A stretch of 64,000 nt of DNA, from the NCBI RefSeq assembly GCF_009729095.1, contig NZ_VTGX01000005.1:496001-560000 (forward strand), read 5' to 3'. A model generated the notes under the pieces. That model searched no databases and was not told the origin of the DNA. It saw only the letters and a list, made by a program, of their open reading frames with translations. Positions 1 to 8,258 of the stretch are shown one piece after another. The first letter of the stretch is position 1, and each line of letters opens with the position of its first letter. The stretch comes from Mycolicibacterium sp. CBMA 247 (GTDB taxonomy: Bacteria; Actinomycetota; Actinomycetes; Mycobacteriales; Mycobacteriaceae). The position numbers and the translations under genes were made by a program.

Positions 1-2
1 CC

Positions 3-482
3 GTCGACGGGATCGCCGATGCGAGCAACCGGATCCAGTCGATCGCGGCGACCTGCCCGGCGACGAAGATCGTGCTCGGTGGCTACTCGCAGGGCGCCGC
101 GGTGGCCGGCTACACCACCTCAAGCAGTGTGCCCGCCGGATTCGTCCTCCCCGCCGGGATCAGTGGTCCGATGCCGGCATCGATCGCCTCACACGTCGCG
201 GCCGTGGCTCTGTTCGGAACACCCGACGAGTGGGTCTTGGGCTTGGCCGACCGCAGCGCGCCCCCCATCGCCATCGGCCAGCCCTACGTGGCCAAGACCA
301 TCCAGCTGTGTGCAGCGGGCGACCCCATCTGCTTCCCCGGCGGTCTGAACCGGGCGGCCCACAGCTCCTACAAGGACAACGGGATGGCAATTCAGGCAGC
401 CGATTTCGCGGTCCATCAGTTGGTCGGCAGTGCCCGGGCGGCGACGGTGGTGCAGACGGCAGGAGAGGTCGGCGCTAACTGA
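3..482 (+). CDS. Cutinase-family esterase, C-terminal part (5' truncated by window edge)
   Basis: The reading frame is open from base 3 and shows 159 residues of an alpha/beta hydrolase of the cutinase family. The nucleophile elbow G-Y-S-Q-G has its Ser at visible residue 29. A downstream C-A-A-G-D-P-I-C segment carries the expected Asp between two Cys, and H-S-S-Y supplies the catalytic His. Mycobacterial cutinase-like proteins are secreted esterases or lipases; the signal peptide would lie before the window. The gene ends at a strong hairpin shared with the convergent SDR gene. Substrate cannot be predicted. Confidence 0.9.
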   Translation, partial: VDGIADASNRIQSIAATCPATKIVLGGYSQGAAVAGYTTSSSVPAGFVLPAGISGPMPASIASHVAAVALFGTPDEWVLGLADRSAPPIAIGQPYVAKTIQLCAAGDPICFPGGLNRAAHSSYKDNGMAIQAADFAVHQLVGSARAATVVQTAGEVGAN

Positions 483-494
483 ACCGACAGGGCC

Positions 495-535
495 GACGGC
501 CGCAAGAAGTCCGCTGAGGACTTCTTCCGGCCGTC
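495..535. terminator. Bidirectional hairpin terminator between convergent genes
   Basis: Arms 495-512 and 518-535 are 18 bp each and pair with a single C/C mismatch around a 5-nt loop. The hairpin starts 12 nt after the cutinase stop and reaches the stop codon of the opposing SDR gene, so it probably serves both. No long U tract follows, as is usual for mycobacterial terminators. Confidence 0.7.
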
Positions 536-1520
536 AGCTGTCGAGGCCTCGAAGCCCGGCGACCGTGTCGGCGAGGGTGATTCGTGGATCGCGGTAGGTG
601 ATGCCGAGGTCTCGTTCACTCGGCGTATCGTCCGACGCCGGCATCTGGGTGTAGTACTGCATGCCTGCTTCGGTGAACGGCGTTTCGAACGGCAAGAGCG
701 GGCCGAGTCGATCGAGCACCTGCCCGGCGACCCGCAGCACGGTGTCTGGAACCGGAACGGTGAGCATCCTGGTGTCGGCGACATCGCCGAGGAGATCGGC
801 CAGCTCGCGGACGGGAACTCGATGACCGCCGGCCATGTAGCGGCGCGGTCCACGTCCGGGTTCCAGCAGCGCGACGTGCAGGGCGGCAAGGTCGCGCACA
901 TCGACGATCGACCACGCCGCACTGCGACCGGGAATCCCACCGAGTTGCAGTGCGGCACTCACACCTTCGCCGGCTTCGCCGAACTGGTTGCCGACCGGTG
1001 GGCCCAGGACCATGCCGGGATAGGTGATGTTCACCGGCGCACCGCCATCCTGCATCCCGCGGGCGTAGATCTCGACCTGGGCTTTGGACCTTCCGTATCC
1101 ATCGGTGCCGCCGACCACCGGCAGGTCTGCCTCCAGGGTTTCCAGATCGGGATGAAAGAGCGCGGTGAAGCTCGACACGTGAATGATCGGGTCGAGCCCG
1201 AGTTGAGCAGCGCCACCGAGAACGTTGCGGGTGCCGTCCATGTTCGTGGCCAGCATCTGCGCTGTCTGGCTCTGATCGGTGGCGACCAGCGCCGCGCTGT
1301 GCAGGACGGCGTCGCAGCCATCGAGTGCTCGCAGAACCGAGTCGCGATCGGTGATGTCGCCGACGGCATAGTCGGAAATGTCGACTCCGAGTTTGGCGAC
1401 GCTGGTGTTCAGCCGGTCAGGGTTTCGCACCAGGAAGCGAACGGAATGACCGGCGTCGGCAATCGCTTTCGCAGTCCATCCACCCACAAATCCGGTACCG
1501 CCAGTGACCAATACGCGCAT
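534..1520 (-). CDS. NAD(P)-dependent epimerase/dehydratase (extended SDR, dihydroflavonol-reductase-like)
   Basis: The 328-residue protein begins with the Rossmann motif V-T-G-G-T-G-F-V-G (residues 5-13), the extended-SDR form of the dinucleotide-binding loop. The active-site Y-G-R-S-K lies mid-protein, giving the YxxxK pair. Length and order match the 3-beta-HSD/dihydroflavonol-reductase branch of SDRs, which oxidise or reduce sugar-nucleotide, sterol or ketone substrates. It is soluble, with no signal peptide. It stands alone between a convergent cutinase and a same-strand sulfatase, and the substrate is unknown. Confidence 0.8.
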   Translation of the reverse strand: MRVLVTGGTGFVGGWTAKAIADAGHSVRFLVRNPDRLNTSVAKLGVDISDYAVGDITDRDSVLRALDGCDAVLHSAALVATDQSQTAQMLATNMDGTRNVLGGAAQLGLDPIIHVSSFTALFHPDLETLEADLPVVGGTDGYGRSKAQVEIYARGMQDGGAPVNITYPGMVLGPPVGNQFGEAGEGVSAALQLGGIPGRSAAWSIVDVRDLAALHVALLEPGRGPRRYMAGGHRVPVRELADLLGDVADTRMLTVPVPDTVLRVAGQVLDRLGPLLPFETPFTEAGMQYYTQMPASDDTPSERDLGITYRDPRITLADTVAGLRGLDS

Positions 1521-1572
1521 GGGGTCAAGCTAGTACGTCAGACACCGCAAGGAATCGGTTTTGAGCGGTAGC

Positions 1573-1617
1573 GGTCGGCTCAGCCTCCGCGTTGTATTGG
1601 TCGGCTCAGCCTCCGCG
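1573..1617. repeat. 19-bp direct duplication of the sulfatase 3' end
   Basis: The same 19 bases occur at 1573-1591 and 1599-1617, offset by 26 bp. The second copy includes the sulfatase stop codon and last Arg-Gly-Gly codons. The first copy therefore looks like a small downstream duplication of the gene end. Confidence 0.75.
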
Positions 1618-3273
1618 CAGCGTCGCGAGTTCCTTCATGTTGGCCAGGCCCTGCTCCTGCGCCTCATCGAGGAAGTCCGGCAACGGGGCCCGCAGTTCGG
1701 GCAGCACCTCGTGGTCGAGTAGTGCCTGTAGGTCGGCCTGCTTGGAACTGTGGCCGGCCAGGTTGTCGAGCTCCTGATTGCCCGAAGGGGTTGTGTAGTC
1801 GTACAGCTCGCGATGGATGGGCCGCGAGGTGTCGATGTCCATGCTGCCGGGCTTCCAGTACGTGTACATGCCGAGCTTGGCGTCCGGGGTGCGCACGGCG
1901 ACGATGTGGCTGGGCGCCGAGGTCGGGATGTCCGTCGGCGGGCCGGCAGCACCGAATACCTTCTGCGCGAGCGGGGATTTCAGCAATGCGGCCATCTCTT
2001 CCACCGACATGTCGTCGGTGGCGTGCGCGATCCAGGGCCGCCCCGGCGCGGCGGCGTCGGCGGCGATACCGGCGATGTCGCCGCGACCGGCCAGGTATGA
2101 GTAGCGGGAGTCGGACCGCCAGCCTGCCCCGCCATGGGCGATGGTCAGCAGCAGCGGCGCCAGGTCGGCACTCGAGGTGAGCTGCGTCCGTGTCTCGCCC
2201 GCACTGGGCGTGAGGTGGCCGAACGGATCACGGATGTAGAGCGGCACCCGGATGCTCTCCTCGTACACCGCGGCGCCCTTACCGCGCAGGCCGTGCGAAC
2301 CGGCGTATTCGCCGTGGTCCGAGGTGAACACGACGACGGTGTTGTTGTCGATGTCCGGCCTCGCGGCCAACGTGTCGAGCACGCGGCCGATCTGGGTGTC
2401 CACCTCCTGCTGCAACCACAGGTACATGTCCAGGCACCGGGCCCATTGCGCCGCCGCGTCGGGCCCGCTGTAGTCCATCGCACCGGTCATCAGCGGCGAC
2501 ATGAAGTTCATGTAGTCGATCTGCAACTGGGGCTTGCCGCGGCGCCGCAGATCGTCGGCGGTCTCGAAGTTCGCCGGTTTCGTCTCGAACCGGCGCGGAA
2601 CATCGTCCGGCAGTGGGTGTTTCGGCCACCAGCAGATGTCGTGTGGGTTGACCAGCGAGACGGTTGTGCACCACGGGCCTTCGGCCGCGTGGGCGTCGAA
2701 CCACCCGGTGAACTGGTCGACGATCGACGGGTCCTGCTGCAGGCCCTGGTTGGGTGCCCCGTTGGGGGACGGGTAGGTGCCGCCGGAGAAGCCGTGGGCG
2801 TCCAGGCCGTCGGGGGTGTTGTCGGCCACGCTGCCCAGGTGCCATTTGCCCCACCACCAGGTGCGGTATCCGGCGTCGCGCAGCATCGTTCCCCAGGTCG
2901 GGAAACGGGCCGCCAGCGTCGACTCGGTGGGGCCTTCGCCGGTGTACAGGCACCCGGTCTGGTGTGAGTACAGCCCGGTGGTCAGCACCCCGCGCGACGG
3001 TGTGCACATGTTCGACGCGCTGTAGTGCGAGCCGAACGAGGTGCTGCGCGCCCGCAGCCGGTCGAGGTTCGGAAGCAGCGCGCCGAGCTGCTGCGCGTCG
3101 GGAAACCACTGCGGCGCACGCATCTGGTCGACGATGACGACCAGGATGTTGGGCTGGCCGGCCAGGTCCGGACTGCGCCTGCCCAGCAGTTCATAGCCGC
3201 CGAATCCGACCGCGGCCGCGCCGGCGGCCACCGCCGCACCGCCCAGAACTGCCCGTCTGCTGAGCTCTGCCAT
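1606..3273 (-). CDS. Exported type I sulfatase (arylsulfatase family)
   Basis: The protein has 555 residues. The N-terminus M-A-E-L-S-R-R-A-V-L followed by an Ala/Gly-rich stretch to about residue 28 resembles a Tat signal. N-I-L-V-V-I-V-D-Q-M starts the alkaline-phosphatase-superfamily core, with metal-ligand Asp49. The sulfatase signature C-T-P-S-R is at 90-94; its Cys would become formylglycine. T-S-D-H-G-E-Y carries further metal ligands. It should hydrolyse a sulfate ester outside the membrane; the substrate is unknown. It is divergent from tldD with about 50 bp between starts. Confidence 0.9.
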   Translation of the reverse strand: MAELSRRAVLGGAAVAAGAAAVGFGGYELLGRRSPDLAGQPNILVVIVDQMRAPQWFPDAQQLGALLPNLDRLRARSTSFGSHYSASNMCTPSRGVLTTGLYSHQTGCLYTGEGPTESTLAARFPTWGTMLRDAGYRTWWWGKWHLGSVADNTPDGLDAHGFSGGTYPSPNGAPNQGLQQDPSIVDQFTGWFDAHAAEGPWCTTVSLVNPHDICWWPKHPLPDDVPRRFETKPANFETADDLRRRGKPQLQIDYMNFMSPLMTGAMDYSGPDAAAQWARCLDMYLWLQQEVDTQIGRVLDTLAARPDIDNNTVVVFTSDHGEYAGSHGLRGKGAAVYEESIRVPLYIRDPFGHLTPSAGETRTQLTSSADLAPLLLTIAHGGAGWRSDSRYSYLAGRGDIAGIAADAAAPGRPWIAHATDDMSVEEMAALLKSPLAQKVFGAAGPPTDIPTSAPSHIVAVRTPDAKLGMYTYWKPGSMDIDTSRPIHRELYDYTTPSGNQELDNLAGHSSKQADLQALLDHEVLPELRAPLPDFLDEAQEQGLANMKELATLRGG

Positions 3274-3323
3274 CTGGTCAGGTTAGGAGGTCATCCTGAG
3301 AGCACCCTTTAGTGTGGGGAATC

Positions 3324-4841
3324 GTGACAGCTCAACGACGTGTGGACGCCGACTTCCTGGAGCTGCCCCGGTTCGAGTTGGCTGACGCGGCGCTGTCCGC
3401 GGCAGCCGCCGCCGGCGCCAGCTATGCCGATCTGCGGATTCACCGCATCACCACCGAGATCATCCAGCTGCGGGATGGCCAGTTGGAGACCTCCGTGGTC
3501 AACCGCGAGGTGGGTCTGGCGGTGCGGGTGATCGTGGATGGCGCGTGGGGGTTCGCCTCCCATGCCGAGCTGGCACCCGAGGTGGCCGCACAGACCGCGC
3601 GCCGGGCCGTGCAGGTGGCCACGACGCTGGGGCCGCTGAACGCCGAATGCATCGAGTTGGCTCCCGAACCGGTCTACAACGATGTGACCTGGGTGTCCGA
3701 TTACGGCGTCGACCCGTTCGTCGTGCCCGCATCCGACAAGATCGCCCTGCTCGCCGAATACTCCGGCCGGCTGCTGGCAGCCGACGGTGTGGACCATGTG
3801 TCGGCAGGCGTGCACGCGGTCAAGGAACAGACCTTCTACGCCGACGCCTTCGGATCGTCGATCACCCAGCAGCGGGTGCGGGTGATGCCGACGATGGAGG
3901 CGGTGGCCGTGGACTCCGCGGCCGGCTCGTTCGAGACCATGCGGACCCTGGCGCCACCGACAGCGCGGGGCTGGGAAGCGCTGGCCGGTGACCAGGTATG
4001 GGACTGGACCTCCGAGTTGGCCGAGCTGCCGACGCTGCTGGCCGAGAAGACCAAATCGCCCTCGGTGGTCGCCGGCCCCACCGACCTGGTGATCGACCCG
4101 TCCAATCTGTGGCTGACCATCCACGAATCGATCGGGCACGCCACCGAATACGACCGGGCCATCGGCTACGAGGCGGCCTACGCCGGAACGTCGTTCGCCA
4201 CCCCGGACAAGCTCGGCATTATGCGCTACGGCTCGCCGGTGATGAACGTGACCGCCGACCGCACCGTGGAATTCGGCTTGGCCACAGTCGGTTTCGACGA
4301 CGAGGGCGTCCGGTCGCAGAGCTGGGACCTGGTGCGCGACGGCATCTTCGTGGGCTATCAACTGGACCGGGTGTTCGCGCCGCGGCTCGGGCAGGCTCGC
4401 TCCAACGGCTGCTCGTATGCCGACTCGCCACACCACGTGCCGATCCAGCGGATGGCCAATGTGTCGCTGCAGCCCGGCCCGGAGGATCTGAGCACGCAGG
4501 ACCTGATCTCGCGGGTGTCCGATGGCATCTATGTCGTGGGCGACAAATCCTGGTCAATCGACATGCAGCGGTACAACTTCCAGTTCACCGGCCAGCGGTT
4601 CTACCGGATCCGTGACGGGCGGCTGGACGGGCAGCTGCGTGACGTGGCGTACCAGGCCACCACCACCGACTTCTGGGGTGCGATGGAAGCCGTCGGCGGG
4701 CCGTCCACCTGGCGCCTGGGCGGCGCGTTCAACTGCGGTAAGGCCCAGCCCGGGCAGGTGGCGCCGGTCAGCCACGGCTGCCCCAGCGCGCTGTTCCGCG
4801 GCATCAACATACTGAACACCCGGACGGAGGGCGGCCGATGA
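3324..4841 (+). CDS. tldD: TldD, metallopeptidase subunit of the TldD/TldE protease
   Basis: This TldD/PmbA family member has the metalloprotease motif H-E-S-I-G-H at about residues 267-272 and a conserved C-terminal N-C-G-K-A-Q-P-G-Q segment. In characterised systems TldD and TldE form a heterodimer that cleaves unfolded or modified peptides, such as microcin B17 precursor, CcdA and RiPP leaders. GTG at 3324 gives M-T-A-Q-R-R and 505 residues; an in-frame GTG at 3312 would add four residues. The stop overlaps the tldE ATG by 4 nt, so the two are translationally coupled. No RiPP precursor gene is visible beside them. Confidence 0.93.
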   Translation: MTAQRRVDADFLELPRFELADAALSAAAAAGASYADLRIHRITTEIIQLRDGQLETSVVNREVGLAVRVIVDGAWGFASHAELAPEVAAQTARRAVQVATTLGPLNAECIELAPEPVYNDVTWVSDYGVDPFVVPASDKIALLAEYSGRLLAADGVDHVSAGVHAVKEQTFYADAFGSSITQQRVRVMPTMEAVAVDSAAGSFETMRTLAPPTARGWEALAGDQVWDWTSELAELPTLLAEKTKSPSVVAGPTDLVIDPSNLWLTIHESIGHATEYDRAIGYEAAYAGTSFATPDKLGIMRYGSPVMNVTADRTVEFGLATVGFDDEGVRSQSWDLVRDGIFVGYQLDRVFAPRLGQARSNGCSYADSPHHVPIQRMANVSLQPGPEDLSTQDLISRVSDGIYVVGDKSWSIDMQRYNFQFTGQRFYRIRDGRLDGQLRDVAYQATTTDFWGAMEAVGGPSTWRLGGAFNCGKAQPGQVAPVSHGCPSALFRGINILNTRTEGGR

Positions 4842-6199
4842 TCGGCGCACAGCAGGTCGTCGAGATCGCCTTGGACGCCGCGGGTCCCGGTGCGGAAACC
4901 ATTGTCTTGGTCACGGATCGGTCCGATGCGTCATTGCGCTGGGCCGGTAACTCGATGACCACCAACGGTGAGACGGTCAGCCGCACCGTCACGGTGATCT
5001 CGATCGTGCGCCGCGGCGACAAGGCGAGTGTCGGATCGGTGCGCTCCACCGAGGTGGATCCGGCGGTGATCCCGGAGTTGGTGGCCGCCGCGCAGCGGGC
5101 CGCGGTGGCCTCGCCCGAGGCGCGCGATGCCGCGCCACCACTGCCGGGCACCGGTGTGCCCGCCGACTGGGATGCACCGGTGGTGGGCACCGGCGCGCAG
5201 GTGTTCACCGGCATCGCCGATGACCTGGCCAAGGGTTTCGCCGGTTCCGACCAGCTCTACGGGTATGCCCGCCACGTCATGGAGACGACGTTCGTGGCCA
5301 CCTCGACCGGCCTGCGCCGGCGCTTCACCCAGCCGACCGGCTCGGTGGAGATCAACGCAAAGCGCGACGGAGCGAGCGCCTGGGCCGGCGTGAGCACCCC
5401 GGATTTTGTTGATGTGCAGGTGGATTCGCTTCTCGATGAGTTGTCGTTGAAGCTGGGTTGGGCGCAGCGGACCGTCGAGCTGCCTGCCGGCCGGTACGAG
5501 ACGCTCATGCCGCCCTCGACGGTGGCCGACATGATGATCTACCTGACCTGGGCCATGGACGGTCGCGGGGCACAGGAGGGGCGGACCGCGCTGTCGGCGC
5601 CCGGCGGGACCAGGGTCGGGGAGAGACTCACCGATCTGGGGCTGACCCTGTACTCCGACCCGTTCGCGGAGGCGCTGGCCTGCCAACCGTTCGTCGCGGT
5701 GCCGAACTCCTCGGAGCGGGTGTCGATCTTCGACAACGGCATGGACATCGGCCGGGTGGACTGGATCCGCGACGGTGTGGTCAATGCGCTGGCCTATCCG
5801 CGGGCAGTGGCCGCCGAATACGGCACGCCGGTCGCGGTACCCGCCGACAACCTGCTGATGACCGGCGGGACAACCGAATTGGCCGATATGATCGCCGGCA
5901 CCGAACGCGGCCTGCTGCTGACCACACTGTGGTACATCCGTGAGGTCGACCCAACGGTGCTGCTGCTGACCGGGCTGACCCGCGACGGCGTCTACCTGAT
6001 CGAGGACGGTGAGGTGACCGCGGCGGTGAACAATTTCCGGTTCAACGAAAGTCCGCTGGACCTGCTGAGGCGGGCCGCCGAGGCCGGTGTCAGCGAGGTC
6101 ACCCTGCCCCGCGAGTGGGGCGACTGGGCGACGCGCGCATCGATGCCGACGTTGCGGATCCCGGACTTCCACATGTCCTCGGTGAGCCAGGCCCAATGA
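4838..6199 (+). CDS. tldE: TldE/PmbA, non-catalytic partner of TldD
   Basis: The 453-residue protein belongs to the TldD/PmbA family but lacks an HExxxH motif, as expected for TldE, which completes the peptide-binding cavity of the heterodimer. Recognisable late segments include M-T-G-G-T-T-E-L-A-D-M and the conserved G-L-L-L-T-T-L-W-Y-I-R-E-V region. The start codon overlaps the tldD stop (ATGA), so equimolar expression is likely. A YwaF-like membrane-protein gene follows after 13 nt and may share the transcript. Confidence 0.92.
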   Translation: MIGAQQVVEIALDAAGPGAETIVLVTDRSDASLRWAGNSMTTNGETVSRTVTVISIVRRGDKASVGSVRSTEVDPAVIPELVAAAQRAAVASPEARDAAPPLPGTGVPADWDAPVVGTGAQVFTGIADDLAKGFAGSDQLYGYARHVMETTFVATSTGLRRRFTQPTGSVEINAKRDGASAWAGVSTPDFVDVQVDSLLDELSLKLGWAQRTVELPAGRYETLMPPSTVADMMIYLTWAMDGRGAQEGRTALSAPGGTRVGERLTDLGLTLYSDPFAEALACQPFVAVPNSSERVSIFDNGMDIGRVDWIRDGVVNALAYPRAVAAEYGTPVAVPADNLLMTGGTTELADMIAGTERGLLLTTLWYIREVDPTVLLLTGLTRDGVYLIEDGEVTAAVNNFRFNESPLDLLRRAAEAGVSEVTLPREWGDWATRASMPTLRIPDFHMSSVSQAQ

Positions 6200-6212
6200 G
6201 CTAGGGAGGCCG

Positions 6213-6908
6213 ATGGACCTGTCGCAACGGCAATTCACGGCTTACGGCCCGTCACACTGGGCCGTGATCGCCGTATTTGTCGCCGGCGCGGTGCTGCTGG
6301 TCTGGCTCGGGCGTCGCCAGACCGAACACCAATCGCGGGTGTTCGGCCGCATCCTCGGAGGGCTGACGGCCGCGATCTACGTCTCGATGCTGGTTTACAC
6401 CCTCATCCCGCCGTCGGTCGAACGATCGGTACCGCTGCGATTGACCGACCTGGCGACTCTCGCAGGTGCATACGCGCTCTGGTCGCAACGGCAGTGGGCC
6501 TTCGTGCTCACCTATTACTGGGGCCTGGTGCTCAGCACGCAGGCGCTGATCTCACCGGTGCTGAAGAGCCCGGACTTCCCGCACTACGAGTTCGTGGCGT
6601 TCTGGTCGATTCATCTTCTCGTGGTCTGGGCCGCAATCTATTTGACCTGGGGTCGCGGGATGCGTCCCGACTGGCGGGGTTTTCGATTCGTGGTGCTGGT
6701 CACCGCGGTGTGGGCGGCGGTGACCATGGCGTTCAACGGCGTTGCGGGCACCGACTATGGCTTCCTCAATGCGAAACCCGCTACCGCATCGCTGCTTGAT
6801 CTGATGGGTCCGTGGCCGGTGTACGTGTTGGTTGCCAGTGCCTTGATCGTCATGGTGTGGGCACTCATGACGTGGCCATGGGTAGGCCGGCATGCTCGCG
6901 GCCACTGA
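6213..6908 (+). CDS. YwaF/TIGR02206-family integral membrane protein
   Basis: The 231-residue protein has about seven hydrophobic helices. It opens with F-T-A-Y-G-P-S-H-W, the F-x2-Y-G-x-x-H-W-type start seen in the YwaF/TIGR02206 family. Other family-like features are W-S-Q-R-Q-W near the third helix and N-G-V-A-G-T-D-Y-G-F-L in the late loop. No function is established for the family. A good ribosome-binding site (GGGAGG) precedes the ATG, 13 nt after the tldE stop, suggesting co-transcription with tldDE. Confidence 0.8.
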   Translation: MDLSQRQFTAYGPSHWAVIAVFVAGAVLLVWLGRRQTEHQSRVFGRILGGLTAAIYVSMLVYTLIPPSVERSVPLRLTDLATLAGAYALWSQRQWAFVLTYYWGLVLSTQALISPVLKSPDFPHYEFVAFWSIHLLVVWAAIYLTWGRGMRPDWRGFRFVVLVTAVWAAVTMAFNGVAGTDYGFLNAKPATASLLDLMGPWPVYVLVASALIVMVWALMTWPWVGRHARGH

Positions 6909-6944
6909 GCCGGTCGTCCCACACTTGTAGCCGTCGGCGCGCAT

Positions 6945-7814
6945 TTGGTCGAGATCCTCGATGCGGTGCGGTTCCCGGGCGCGTTGGTGGATACTGCCGG
7001 TGTGCCTGCCGATCTGCTCCGTGAGTTGACGCACCTGGTCGCGCTGTCGCCACCGCCGTTGGCCGAGATCAATGCCGCGGTGCGTGAGGTGTGTGCGTCG
7101 ACGCTGGGGCTGCCGCCGTTGCCTGCCGAGACCCCCGGCGGCGCCGTCGACCCGATGGTGACAGAGTTCGCCGAGCAGTTCAGCATCGACGTGACCGGGA
7201 TCAGCGCCGCGCAGCGGGCCGCGTTCACCGATCTGCTCGGGCCCTTCGCGTTCACCGTGTCGACGCTCATCTATGTGGCCGACTTCGTGCCGCGGATGCG
7301 CGCCGGGTTGTCCGCGCTGGGCGTGGAGTGGCCCGCCGGACCCGTCGTGTGGGACCACGACACCAACCCGGCCGACTATGTGCTGGACTCCTTCGTTCCC
7401 GCGGTCGGGCGCATGCGTGAGCTGGACCCGGTGACGTCCGAGATCGTGCGACTGCGCGGGGCCCGCCAGCACAACTGCCGGCTGTGCAAGTCGCTGCGAG
7501 AGGCCACCGCGCTGGAGGCCGGTGCCACCGAGTCGGACTACGACGAGATCGACGATTTCGAGAACTCCGGCCTGTCCGATCGGCACAAAGCCGCGCTGCG
7601 CTATGTCGACGCCCTGATCTGGACACCGGCCCAGGTGTCCGGCGATGAACTACGCCAATACTTTTCGCTGGACGAGGCGGTCGAGCTGACCCTCGACGTC
7701 ATGCGCAACGCCTGCAACAAGGTGGCCGTCGCACTGGGCGCCGATGCGGCCCGCGTCGACGAGGGCACCGAGCAGTACCGACTCGGCGCCGACGGACAAC
7801 CGATCTACAGCTGA
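6945..7814 (+). CDS. AhpD-like / carboxymuconolactone-decarboxylase-family protein
   Basis: The 289-residue helical protein carries C-R-L-C (Cys178, Cys181), preceded by R-Q-H-N, the redox motif position of the AhpD/CMD fold. The C-terminal part, with L-D-V-M-R-N-A-C-N-K, is typical of mycobacterial CMD proteins. AhpD relatives act as thiol peroxidase components; this one is long and may contain a duplicated helical core. The TTG at 6945 gives the longest form; in-frame GTGs at 6987 and 7002 are plausible starts. It runs convergently into a lipoprotein remnant three bases away. Confidence 0.75.
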   Translation: MVEILDAVRFPGALVDTAGVPADLLRELTHLVALSPPPLAEINAAVREVCASTLGLPPLPAETPGGAVDPMVTEFAEQFSIDVTGISAAQRAAFTDLLGPFAFTVSTLIYVADFVPRMRAGLSALGVEWPAGPVVWDHDTNPADYVLDSFVPAVGRMRELDPVTSEIVRLRGARQHNCRLCKSLREATALEAGATESDYDEIDDFENSGLSDRHKAALRYVDALIWTPAQVSGDELRQYFSLDEAVELTLDVMRNACNKVAVALGADAARVDEGTEQYRLGADGQPIYS

Positions 7815-7817
7815 GCC

Positions 7818-8075
7818 TCAGCCGAGATTCAAACCGGCGTAGATCTCGTCGAGCACCAACTCGGTGGTGCCGACCTTCGCGGTGAAGGTGCCCTGCGGAG
7901 TCTGCAGCAGCACCAGCGCCCCTGGCACCTGGAGCCGGTTGGCGGCGTTCTCGACGACCGACTGAAAGTTGGCGGCGCCGATGGTCTTGAGGGCCGGTGT
8001 CGCCAGCGCTGAACAGCCTGCGACGGCAAGGGCAAGGCATGCCGCCAGGACGATCCGACAAACCGTCATCGGCAT
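7818..8075 (-). pseudogene. Truncated or internally deleted serine-hydrolase-type lipoprotein
   Basis: The 85 codons start with a signal peptide and lipobox (A-V-A-G-C, Cys21). About 45 residues follow that resemble the N-terminal part of beta-lactamase/DD-peptidase-family lipoproteins (L-Q-V-P-G-A-L-V-L then K-V-G-T-T-E-L). The catalytic S-x-x-K, Y-x-N and H-x-G blocks are absent. The last residues, V-L-D-E-I-Y-A-G-L, look like a C-terminal tail, so an in-frame internal deletion is possible. It could still yield a small lipoprotein. Family assignment is by pattern only. Confidence 0.5.
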
Positions 8076-8152
8076 ATCGTCTCTCGATACGGCGCCGATA
8101 TGCCTCGAACATCAAATACGGACGTCTCGTGCTCGTGGGGTCCGAACTCCGC

Positions 8153-8235
8153 CCTGGCGTTGAATGCAACACCAGGGCTGTGATCCTTCGTCATTTGGGC
8201 TGAACCACAGCCGTCGTGTTGCACTCAACGCCAGG
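8153..8235. repeat. Long imperfect inverted repeat (about 30-bp arms)
   Basis: Arm 8153-8182 and the reverse complement of 8206-8235 agree at 27 of 30 positions around a 23-nt loop. The outer 20 bp differ at one base only. It lies just beyond the threonine aldolase stop, so it could act as a terminator, but the arms are much longer than usual and resemble a dispersed palindromic element. No second copy was noticed in this window. Confidence 0.7.
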
Positions 8236-8258
8236 ATCGAACAAGCGGCCCGTCCTCG

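Noticed and set aside
3324..6199. RiPP biosynthesis locus around tldD-tldE
   Set aside because: No precursor peptide, cyclodehydratase, radical SAM or exporter genes flank the pair. TldD/E is widespread as a housekeeping protease.
4931..6238. A 435-codon frame opposite tldE
   Set aside because: tldE is well supported and coupled to tldD; the opposite frame is a composition artefact.
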